Source of the DNA: Martinezella lusitana
Lineage (GTDB): Bacteria > Pseudomonadota > Alphaproteobacteria > Rhizobiales > Rhizobiaceae
Length of the DNA stretch: 64,000 nt
NCBI RefSeq assembly: GCF_016901135.1
Contig: NZ_JAFEVL010000030.1
Span: 186,001-250,000, forward strand
Direction: 5' to 3'
In this document: positions 26,272-33,858 of the stretch, one piece after another
Numbering within the stretch: the first letter of the stretch is position 1
How the letters are laid out: each line of letters opens with the position of its first letter
Translations under genes and position numbers: made by a program
The notes under the pieces: model-generated
What the model was told of the DNA's origin: nothing
Seen by the model: the letters and a program-made list of their open reading frames with translations, nothing else
The model's database searches: none

Positions 26272-27504
26272 ATGAAAAACAGAATGAAACTGCTATTGGT
26301 GGGAGCCGCCCTCGTTGCGGCATCCACCCCGACCTATGCCGAAGACAAGCCGCAGGCCGAGGTCATGACCTCCTGGACCTCCGGCAGCGAGGCCGCCGCC
26401 CTCGGCGTCATCAGCCAAGAATTCGAAAAGCGCGGCGGCGTCTGGAAGGACTCCTCCATTGCCGGTTTCGGAGCGGCCGATGCCGCCTTCCAGAACCGAC
26501 TGGTCGCGGGCGATCCGCCGGCTGCCAAGCAAGCCGTGATCGGCCTTGCCAATACCGATTTCGTCAATCAGGGCCTTCTGAATTCGATCGACGACGTCGC
26601 GAAAGCGGGCAAATGGGCCGAGGTCCTGCCGAAATCGATCTATGATCTCATCTCCTATAACGGCAAGGTCTATCTTTCACCCAGCGACGCCCATGGCGAA
26701 AGCTGGGTGTTCTATTCCAAGGACGCCTTCGCCAAGGCCGGCGTGAGCGACGAGCCGAAGAACTGGGACGAATTCTTCACCGCTCTCGACAAGCTCAAGG
26801 CCGCTGGTGTTCTGCCGGTCGCCTGGGGTGGCCAATCCTGGCAGGAATCCAAGGTCTTCAACATGATCCTGCTGACCCAGGTCGGCATCGACGGCTTTCT
26901 CAAGATTTATGCCGACAAGGAGAAGAGCGACGCATCCACCGAGGGTGTGAAGAAGACACTCGATATTCTCGGCAAGCTGCGTGGCTATGTCGATGAGGGT
27001 GCGGCCGGCCGCAACTGGAACGACGCGACCGCCATGGTCATCACCGGCAAGGCCGGCGTGCAATTCATGGGCGATTGGGCCAAGGGCGAATTCGTTGCCG
27101 CCGGCAAGCAGCCGGGCAAGGACTATGGCTGCATGCTCGCGCCGCAATCGCCGGGCATGGTTTATGTCGCCGACTCCTTCTCCTTCCCGAAGATCGCCGA
27201 TGCGGCATCCCAGAAGGGCCAGACGCTGCTCGCGGAGGTCGCGATGGATCCAGCCGTGCAGGTCGAATTTTCGCTCAAAAAAGGTTCCGTGCCGATGCGC
27301 ACCGACGTCGACAAGTCGAAGCTCGACATATGTGCGCAAAAGGGGCTGGAACTGATGAGTGCGGGCAAGATCGTGCCGGACCAAGCCCTGATCCTCTCTC
27401 CGCAGCAGGCCGGCGCGCTCAACGACTTCGTCGACGAGTTCTGGACCAATCCGTCCGAGGATAGCGCCTCCGGTGCCGAGAAGTTCTTCGCGATCTTCGA
27501 GTAG
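26272..27504 (+). CDS. Sugar ABC transporter substrate-binding protein (CUT1 type)
   Basis: Encodes 410 residues with a Sec signal (KLLLVGAALVAASTPTYA). The mature protein opens EVMTSWTSGSEAAALGVIS, close to the glucose-binding GtsA-like group of family 1 binding proteins, and has Trp-rich ligand segments (LPVAWGGQSWQES, FMGDWAKGEF). AAGGTGG gives a good ribosome site. A monosaccharide or small glycoside is the most likely ligand. A stable hairpin follows its stop codon, as is common where binding protein is made in excess over permease. Confidence 0.88.
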   Translation: MKNRMKLLLVGAALVAASTPTYAEDKPQAEVMTSWTSGSEAAALGVISQEFEKRGGVWKDSSIAGFGAADAAFQNRLVAGDPPAAKQAVIGLANTDFVNQGLLNSIDDVAKAGKWAEVLPKSIYDLISYNGKVYLSPSDAHGESWVFYSKDAFAKAGVSDEPKNWDEFFTALDKLKAAGVLPVAWGGQSWQESKVFNMILLTQVGIDGFLKIYADKEKSDASTEGVKKTLDILGKLRGYVDEGAAGRNWNDATAMVITGKAGVQFMGDWAKGEFVAAGKQPGKDYGCMLAPQSPGMVYVADSFSFPKIADAASQKGQTLLAEVAMDPAVQVEFSLKKGSVPMRTDVDKSKLDICAQKGLELMSAGKIVPDQALILSPQQAGALNDFVDEFWTNPSEDSASGAEKFFAIFE

Positions 27505-27517
27505 GGCCTCGTAACGG

Positions 27518-27546
27518 GCCGATCGGCAGTAAGACAGCCGATCGGC
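27518..27546 (+). repeat. Stable hairpin between binding-protein and permease genes
   Basis: GCCGATCGGC occurs twice (27518-27527 and 27537-27546) with a 9-base spacer; being self-complementary, the copies form a 10-bp stem that extends by a G-U and a G-C pair. It probably blocks 3' exonucleases so the upstream binding-protein message outlasts the permease part. Confidence 0.55.
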
Positions 27547-27576
27547 TCTGCTCATTCCTTTTGAAAGGGTTTGCTG

Positions 27577-28464
27577 ATGCAAGCCAAGCGCAGACGTCCC
27601 CTTGCTGCGACCTATGCCCTCCTGCCGACGTGGATTGCCGCGATCTTCATCTATATCGGCACGATGGTCTGGTCGGTGCGCCTGTCCTTTACGGATTCGA
27701 CGATCTTCCCATCGTCCAACTATGTCGGCTTTGCCCAGTATGCCAAGCTGTTCCGGACGTCGAGATGGCTTGCATCCCTGGAAAACGTGCTGATTTTCGG
27801 CGTGCTCTATGTTGGAGGCTGCCTCGCCCTCGGCTTTGTGCTGGCGGCAGCACTTGACCGCAAGGTCCGCTTCGAAAGCGTCTTCCGCACCATCTTCCTC
27901 TATCCCTATGCCATGTCCTTCGTGGTCACCGGTCTGATCTGGCAATGGATGCTGAACCCGACCTTCGGCATCCAGGCCACGGTCAGGGCGCTCGGCTGGC
28001 AGAGCTTCGTCTTCGACTGGATCGTCAACCGCGACATGGCGATCTACACGGTCGTCTTCGCCGGCGTCTGGCAGGGCGCCGGCCTCGTCATGGTCATTGC
28101 GCTCTCGGGCATGCGCGGCATCGGCGAAGAGCAATGGAAGGCGGCGCAGATCGACGGCATTCCGATCTGGCGCATCTATCTCTCGATCATCCTGCCGCAA
28201 CTCGGGCCGGCGCTTGCCGCATCGGGCATGCTGCTCTCCATGGGCGTCATCAAGACCTACGACCTCATCGTGGCGCAGACCGGCGGTGGTCCCGGCTATT
28301 CGACGGAAGTGCCGGCAAAATTCATCATGGACAATCTGTTCGAACGCCAGAACCTCGGTCTGGCGAGCGCAGGCGCCACGGTGCTCGTGCTCTCCGTCGT
28401 CATGGCCGTCGCACCGTTTCGCTATGCGCTCTACATGCGCGCCAGAAGAAGGGGCGCGCACTGA
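27577..28464 (+). CDS. Sugar ABC transporter permease 1 (CUT1, MalF-like)
   Basis: Encodes 295 residues from the ATG at 27577; AAAGGG upstream supports it over a TTG two codons earlier. Six transmembrane helices are apparent, the first at LLPTWIAAIFIYIGTMVWSV, and the EAA loop reads EEQWKAAQIDGIPIWRIYLS. It lacks the long extra periplasmic loop of enterobacterial MalF, as usual for alphaproteobacterial members. Stop and next start overlap at 28464. Confidence 0.9.
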   Translation: MQAKRRRPLAATYALLPTWIAAIFIYIGTMVWSVRLSFTDSTIFPSSNYVGFAQYAKLFRTSRWLASLENVLIFGVLYVGGCLALGFVLAAALDRKVRFESVFRTIFLYPYAMSFVVTGLIWQWMLNPTFGIQATVRALGWQSFVFDWIVNRDMAIYTVVFAGVWQGAGLVMVIALSGMRGIGEEQWKAAQIDGIPIWRIYLSIILPQLGPALAASGMLLSMGVIKTYDLIVAQTGGGPGYSTEVPAKFIMDNLFERQNLGLASAGATVLVLSVVMAVAPFRYALYMRARRRGAH

Positions 28465-29348
28465 TGGCAATCCTTCATCCCCGCGGCCCGAAACCCTCGC
28501 GGCCGACGGCCGGCCAGATCGGGCTCTATGCCTTCCTCATCCTTGCGGCGCTGTTCTTCCTGCTGCCGCTCTATACGATGCTCGTCACATCGCTGAAGAC
28601 GATGGAGGAGATCCGCCAGGGCCGCATCTTCGCCTTGCCTGATACAATCGATTTCGATGCGTGGAAGACGGCCTGGTCGGGAGCCTGCATGGGCACGCAA
28701 TGCCTGGGCGTCCGCATCGGCTTCTGGAATTCGGTGAAGATCACCGTGCCGGCGGTTACCATTTCCGTCTTCATCGGCGCGATCAACGGCTATGCCCTCT
28801 CCTTCTGGCGGCCGAGGGGGTCAAACTTTCTGTTCGATCTGCTGATGGCCGGCGGCCTCATTCCCTATCAGATCTTCCTTTATCCACTGGTGCGGCTGCT
28901 CGCCAATCTGAGCCTTTATAATTCGGTCGCCGGCGTCGTTCTGGTCCATGTCATTTTCGGTCTGCCGCTGGTGACCCTGCTGTTCCGCAATTACTTCGTG
29001 GCCATCCCGGAAGAGCTCTGCAAGGCCGCGCGCGTCGATGGCGCCGGCTTCTGGCGCATCTTCTTCGAGATCATGCTGCCCATGGCGGTGCCGATGGTCG
29101 TCGTCGCCTCCATCTTCCAGTTCACCGGCATCTGGAACGACTTCCTGATCGGCCTGGTCTTTGCCGGGCGCGACAACCTGCCGATGACGGTGCAGCTCAA
29201 TAACATCGTCAACACCACCATGGGCGAGCGCGCCTACAACGTGAACATGGCCGCCACCATCCTGACTGCCGTCGTTCCGCTCGCCATTTATTTCTTCTCC
29301 GGCCGCTGGTTCCTGCGTGGTGTCGCCGCCGGCGCCGTGAAGGGGTAA
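28464..29348 (+). CDS. Sugar ABC transporter permease 2 (CUT1, MalG-like)
   Basis: Encodes 294 residues from the ATG at 28464, overlapping the previous stop. It begins with a cytoplasmic lead and a first helix LYAFLILAALFFLLPLYTML, then the MalG-type periplasmic segment. The EAA loop reads PEELCKAARVDGAGFWRIFF. It dimerises with the first permease. Confidence 0.9.
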   Translation: MAILHPRGPKPSRPTAGQIGLYAFLILAALFFLLPLYTMLVTSLKTMEEIRQGRIFALPDTIDFDAWKTAWSGACMGTQCLGVRIGFWNSVKITVPAVTISVFIGAINGYALSFWRPRGSNFLFDLLMAGGLIPYQIFLYPLVRLLANLSLYNSVAGVVLVHVIFGLPLVTLLFRNYFVAIPEELCKAARVDGAGFWRIFFEIMLPMAVPMVVVASIFQFTGIWNDFLIGLVFAGRDNLPMTVQLNNIVNTTMGERAYNVNMAATILTAVVPLAIYFFSGRWFLRGVAAGAVKG

Positions 29349-29352
29349 CGCC

Positions 29353-30435
29353 ATGCAGCCGGCCGTGTCAGTCAAGGATCTCAAGATCGCCTATGGCGAT
29401 CACACCGTCATCGAGAAGATGTCGATAGACATTGCCCCGCGCGAATTCCTGGTGCTGCTGGGGCCGTCCGGCTGCGGAAAGTCGACCCTGCTCAACTCCA
29501 TTGCCGGCCTGCAGGACATCAGCGACGGCGAGATCTGGATATCGGACAAGAACGTCACCTGGGCCGAACCGAAGGATCGCGGCATCGGCATGGTGTTCCA
29601 ATCCTATGCGCTCTATCCCCGCATGTCGGTGCGCAAGAACCTCTCCTTCGGTCTGCGCGTGGCGGGCCTTCCCAAGGCCGAGATCGAGGCGCGCATCGCC
29701 CGCACCGCTTCGCTTCTGCATCTCGACAAGCTGCTCGACCGCCGACCCTCTGAACTGTCGGGCGGCCAGCGCCAGCGCGTCGCGATCGGCCGTGCCCTGG
29801 TGCGCGAAGTGAATGTCTTCCTGTTCGACGAGCCGCTGTCCAATCTCGATGCCAAGCTGCGCAACGAATTGCGCGTCGAGATCAAGAAGCTGCACCAGAG
29901 CCTCGGCAACACGATGATCTATGTGACGCACGATCAGGTGGAAGCGCTCACGCTGGCCGATCGCATTGCCATCATGAAGGACGGCGTGATCCAGCAGCTC
30001 GCCAGTCCATCCGAGATCTACCATCGCCCGACAAATCTTTTTGTGGCCGGCTTCATCGGCGCACCGGCGATGAACTTCATCAAGGGCGAGTTTGTTCTGA
30101 GGTCAGGCACGCCGGTCTTCGAAAGTAACGGCCTTGTCATTGATCTGACCAGCTATCCCTTTTTGGCTGCCATCAAGGCGGGTCCCGCCACGCTCGGCAT
30201 CCGGCCGGAACATATCGCGCCGGAGGGTGTGGCAAGCGATTGGCCCACCATTCCGGGCATCGTCTCGGTCGTAGAGCCCATGGGAGCTGACACGGTGCTG
30301 TGGTTCGACTGGGCAGGCCAAAGCCTCTCCTATCGCATCATGGGCGATGCCGTCCTCCAACCGGGCACGGCGATCGCCCCGGGGCTTGATATCGCCAAAG
30401 CCTCCCTTTTCGACGCCGATGGCGCCCGCCTTTAA
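29353..30435 (+). CDS. Sugar ABC transporter ATP-binding protein (MalK/UgpC type)
   Basis: Encodes 360 residues. The ATPase part has Walker A GPSGCGKST, signature LSGGQRQR, Walker B VFLFDEPLSNLD and the switch in YVTHDQVEA. The C-terminal third (from about 240, GAPAMNFIKGEF) is a TOBE/OB-fold regulatory domain typical of CUT1 transporters. It completes the importer; the start follows the permease stop by four bases. Confidence 0.92.
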   Translation: MQPAVSVKDLKIAYGDHTVIEKMSIDIAPREFLVLLGPSGCGKSTLLNSIAGLQDISDGEIWISDKNVTWAEPKDRGIGMVFQSYALYPRMSVRKNLSFGLRVAGLPKAEIEARIARTASLLHLDKLLDRRPSELSGGQRQRVAIGRALVREVNVFLFDEPLSNLDAKLRNELRVEIKKLHQSLGNTMIYVTHDQVEALTLADRIAIMKDGVIQQLASPSEIYHRPTNLFVAGFIGAPAMNFIKGEFVLRSGTPVFESNGLVIDLTSYPFLAAIKAGPATLGIRPEHIAPEGVASDWPTIPGIVSVVEPMGADTVLWFDWAGQSLSYRIMGDAVLQPGTAIAPGLDIAKASLFDADGARL

Positions 30436-30465
30436 AATCGCTTTCACAGCATACGGAAATGACTC

Positions 30466-32118
30466 ATGTCTCAGACTATCTATGACGCGCTGGTGATCGG
30501 CTCCGGCGCCGCCGGCTCCTTCGCCGCCAAGGAATTGACCGCCCAAGGGCTTTCGGTATTGCTGCTGGAGGCCGGTCCCGCGGTGACGCCGAGGGATTTC
30601 GACCCGAACCGCAAGAAGGCGCCCGCCAGCAGCATCAATATCTGGGAGCGGGCACGCGCCACGCTGAAGGGCCAGCCTATCCAGGCGCGCGCAGCCTTCT
30701 TTACGGAGCGGTTCAGCCATTTCTTCGTCAACGACCGGAAAAATCCCTACACGACCCCGAAGGACGCGCCGTTCCTATGGATACGCGGCCGTCAGGGCGG
30801 CGGCCGACTGCACAGCTTCGGCCGCGTGCTGCTGCGCTGGACAGACGATGATTTCAAGATTCGGTCGAAGACCGGCAAGGGTGTCGACTGGCCAGTTTCC
30901 TATGACGAACTTGCGCCTTACTACGCCGAGGTCGAATCCAGCCTCGGGCTCTATGGTAATCCGGACGACGTTAAGACCCTGCCTGATGGCGTCTACGCCC
31001 ACCCGGCGAAGCTGACGCCTGCCGAAGAAACCTTCAAGACGGAAGTCGAGGGACGTTGGCCGGAGCGTCACGTCGTTTCCTGGCGCTATATCGCGCCGGA
31101 TGCCGAGCGCACGCCAAAACCCCTGCGCGAGGCATTGGCAACCGGTCGGCTGACCATCCGCCACGACGCCATCGTGCGCCGCATCACGACCGATCAATCC
31201 GGCAAGCGGGCAACGGGTGCGGAATTCATCGATCGCGTCACCGGCAAGGTCGAGACTGCACGCGCAGCCCTCGTGGTGCTTTCGGCATCGCCGATCGAAA
31301 GCGTGCGACTGCTTCTCAATTCGGCGACCGCCAGCTATCCCCAGGGACTGGGGAATAGCTCGGGCATGCTCGGGCGCTTTTTCATGGATCAGCTGCCATG
31401 CCTGGCCTTCGGCTCCTTTGCGACGGCAAAGGGCTGGGCGGTCGACGACTCGGCTCCAACGGACCCCTTCTACAATCCTTCCGGCGGTATCTTCGTTCCG
31501 CGTTTCGGGGAAGGCGACGCGGGCCGTGGTGATTTCGACTATCAGGGCAGCATCGGCCGGGCACCGACGCCGGACGACGAGCCCGCGCGGCTGGCGTTCT
31601 TCGGCTTCGGCCGCATGCTGCCCTATGCCGACAATCGCATCACGCTCGACGCAAGACGCAAGGATGCCTGGGGCATCCCGGTCCCCCACATCCGTTGCAT
31701 CATGGGCGACGAGGAACATGCTCTGCTGCGTCGACAGGAAGAGGTGCTGATCGACATGGTGCGCGGCGTCGGCGGCGAGCTGGAATTCATCGGTTCGCCC
31801 ACCGGTCTCAGGGAAATGGGCCGTGGCGCCTTTCCCGATGCCGATCCATTCAGCCGTTTCATGTTCCGACAGTGGTTTCGCAAGACCATGTGCATGGGGG
31901 CAGCCATCCACGAGACCGGCGGCGCGCGCATGGGGACCTCAAACAAGGACTCCGTACTCAATGCCCACAATCAGAGCTGGGACGTTCCCAACCTGATCGT
32001 AACGGATGCCTCCGCCTTCCCGGGCAGCGGCATCGCCGGCACCACGCTGACCGTCATGGCATTGACCATTCGGGCCTGCAGGAATGTCGTCGATCAGTAT
32101 CGAGCCGGGCGATTATAA
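30466..32118 (+). CDS. GMC family FAD oxidoreductase
   Basis: Encodes 550 residues. The FAD-binding motif lies at the N-terminus (ALVIGSGAAGSFAAKELT, then LLLEAGP). The C-terminal GMC region carries HETGGARMGTS and ends DASAFPGSGIAGTTLTVMAL, placing it in the bacterial gluconate-2-dehydrogenase-like/glucoside 3-dehydrogenase branch. There is no signal peptide, and no gene for the small subunit or cytochrome partner that many members need is adjacent. It lies 30 bp after the ABC ATPase gene. A likely role is oxidation of the imported sugar to a keto-sugar, with the TIM-barrel protein acting next. Confidence 0.87.
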   Translation: MSQTIYDALVIGSGAAGSFAAKELTAQGLSVLLLEAGPAVTPRDFDPNRKKAPASSINIWERARATLKGQPIQARAAFFTERFSHFFVNDRKNPYTTPKDAPFLWIRGRQGGGRLHSFGRVLLRWTDDDFKIRSKTGKGVDWPVSYDELAPYYAEVESSLGLYGNPDDVKTLPDGVYAHPAKLTPAEETFKTEVEGRWPERHVVSWRYIAPDAERTPKPLREALATGRLTIRHDAIVRRITTDQSGKRATGAEFIDRVTGKVETARAALVVLSASPIESVRLLLNSATASYPQGLGNSSGMLGRFFMDQLPCLAFGSFATAKGWAVDDSAPTDPFYNPSGGIFVPRFGEGDAGRGDFDYQGSIGRAPTPDDEPARLAFFGFGRMLPYADNRITLDARRKDAWGIPVPHIRCIMGDEEHALLRRQEEVLIDMVRGVGGELEFIGSPTGLREMGRGAFPDADPFSRFMFRQWFRKTMCMGAAIHETGGARMGTSNKDSVLNAHNQSWDVPNLIVTDASAFPGSGIAGTTLTVMALTIRACRNVVDQYRAGRL

Positions 32119-32570
32119 TCACCGCTTTTAAAAATGGAGCCCCATCGGCCTCAGACTACGGAATGATCCCTCGTCTGCCAAAGGGGCAATCAATCAGACC
32201 GGCGCTGGATCAGGCACAGGAAGCCATGTGTCTGATCCAGCGATCAGCCGCTGACGGCGTCGGCCATGCACTTCTTGACGAGCCTCGTCTTAGCGGCGCC
32301 GGCCAGTTTCTTGGTGGCTGCTTGGGAATCGTAAGAGCTCGCGGCAAAGGCTTCTCCGATCGCCGATGGAGCAGAAAAAGCCCTCCCGCACGAGCTAACC
32401 TTTCGCCCATTGATCCGTCGCGTATTGAACCAATCGATAAAAGAATGGAAAGTGGCTATATACCGGGCGAACAACGGCAAATTACGCCCCGCCCTCCCCG
32501 TCACGCAACAGCAGCCCGTGACAAGCAACAACGCTATCCGAACGCTGATCCAGAAATTTCCGATCATCTC
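32119..32570. other. 452 bp intergenic region before the ROK gene
   Basis: Follows the GMC gene and leads to the ROK start at 32571. On the minus strand it contains the tail of a PsiF-like small protein without a normal beginning (see 32244-32351). The part nearest the ROK gene is AT-richer and should hold its promoter, though I see no clear hexamers. Confidence 0.5.
32244..32351 (-). pseudogene. Remnant of a small PsiF-like exported protein
   Basis: In one minus-strand frame the last 35 codons before the TGA at 32244 read as a signal-peptide end (EAFAAS) followed by SQAATKKLAGAAKTRLVKKC. This is the repeat pattern of PsiF-like proteins (CDAxAxxKKLxGAAKxxFxKKC), but the first conserved Cys is Tyr and the preceding codons do not form a hydrophobic signal core with a nearby ATG. 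I read it as a decayed gene; a frameshifted start could also explain it. Confidence 0.4.
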
Positions 32571-33794
32571 ATGAAGACCATTTCAGGCACGAATCTCGAA
32601 CAGGCCAAATCGCATAACAGGCGTGTCGTGATCGAGGCCATCCGCACCAACGGACCGATGTCACGCGCAGCGATCGCCCGAATGACGGCACTAACAACGC
32701 AGACCGTGTCCAATATCGTCGAGGAGCTGGCGCGCTCACATTTGCTGATCCCGATGGAAGCTCAGCGAATTGCCCGTGGCCAGCCGATCATTCCCTATAC
32801 TATCAACCCGAATGGAGCCTATTCCATCGGCCTCGAACTCGGCCGCCAACGGGCCGCCGGCGTACTCACGGATCTTTCCGGCTCGGTTCGCGCCCGCATC
32901 GAGCGCCATGTCGACAGGCCGGGGCCGACCGAGGCGATGCCGGTGCTTGCCGCAATCGTCAGGGATTTGCTGGAGGCCTTTTCCTTTGATCGTGACCGAC
33001 TGCTCGGCGCCGGCATCGCCTTGCCCGGACGCTATGCGGATGGCGGCGTTACATCGCTCAGCCCGCTCAACCTGCCGGGCTGGCAGGATTTCCCGGTAGC
33101 CCGCGAACTGCAGCGGCATATCAAAGTGCCTGTCATTGTCGAGAATGATGCGACCGCCGCGGCGATCGGTGAACGGCTTTACGGCGTCGCGCGCGGCCTT
33201 GGGAGCTTCGTCTATCTCTTTCTGGCGGGCGATGGCGGCATCGGCGCCGGCATGTTCCTTGATGGCCATCTCTACAAGGGTAGCCGCGCCAATGCCGGCG
33301 AAATCGGCCATATCATCGTCGAGCCGCAAGGCAGGCTGTGCAGCTGCGGCAAGCGCGGTTGCCTCGATCGCTATGTATCGCCGTCCGTGGCCTACGAATA
33401 TCTTGGCATCGAAGACGCCCAGGAGCTTTCGCCTGACGATCTCGATGCGATGATCGCAGCCAACAGCCGCGGACTGGAAGTCTGGCTCGAACAGGCAGTA
33501 CAGCCGCTGCGCCAGACGATCGATTTTCTCGAGCTTGCCTTCGATCCACAGACAATCGTGCTTGGCGGCAGCGCGCCTACATCCCTGATGACACAGCTCG
33601 CGGCTCGTCTGGAGCCGCTTCATATCCCCGTGAACCCGATGGAAAAGCGCAGCATTCCTCGCGTGATGGTCGGGGCGACCGGCAAGGATACCGCCATTCT
33701 CGGCGCCGCCGCCCTGCCGATCTTTTCGGAAACGAACCCGCAGTTCGATGTCCTGCAGAAGCCGATCATCCATCGCGCCGTCCAGCAGATGTGA
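32571..33794 (+). CDS. ROK family transcriptional regulator (NagC-like)
   Basis: Encodes 407 residues from the ATG at 32571. An N-terminal winged helix (residues 15-60, with MSRAAIARMTALTTQTVSNI) precedes a ROK sugar-kinase-like domain. The kinase-like domain has VENDATAAAIGE (190-201) and the zinc motif CSCGKRGCLDRY (257-268). ROK regulators of this kind sense sugars or amino sugars. It converges on the hexosaminidase gene, which belongs to the minus-strand amino-sugar unit, and follows the GMC locus; the amino-sugar unit is the better candidate target. Confidence 0.87.
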   Translation: MKTISGTNLEQAKSHNRRVVIEAIRTNGPMSRAAIARMTALTTQTVSNIVEELARSHLLIPMEAQRIARGQPIIPYTINPNGAYSIGLELGRQRAAGVLTDLSGSVRARIERHVDRPGPTEAMPVLAAIVRDLLEAFSFDRDRLLGAGIALPGRYADGGVTSLSPLNLPGWQDFPVARELQRHIKVPVIVENDATAAAIGERLYGVARGLGSFVYLFLAGDGGIGAGMFLDGHLYKGSRANAGEIGHIIVEPQGRLCSCGKRGCLDRYVSPSVAYEYLGIEDAQELSPDDLDAMIAANSRGLEVWLEQAVQPLRQTIDFLELAFDPQTIVLGGSAPTSLMTQLAARLEPLHIPVNPMEKRSIPRVMVGATGKDTAILGAAALPIFSETNPQFDVLQKPIIHRAVQQM

Positions 33795-33819
33795 TGAACG
33801 GCGAAATCATTGATCTGCT

Positions 33820-33849
33820 GTCAGGCGCGACTCAGTTGCCGCGCCTGAC
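33820..33849. terminator. Bidirectional terminator between convergent genes
   Basis: GTCAGGCGCG (33820-33829) and CGCGCCTGAC (33840-33849) form a perfect 10-bp stem with a 10-base loop. It lies exactly between the ROK stop (33794) and the hexosaminidase stop (33859). Confidence 0.6.
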
Positions 33850-33858
33850 GATTATGCG

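Noticed and set aside
26677..28470. 597-codon minus-strand open frame opposite the sugar-binding protein and permease genes
   Set aside because: Antisense to two clear genes, with no recognisable domain.
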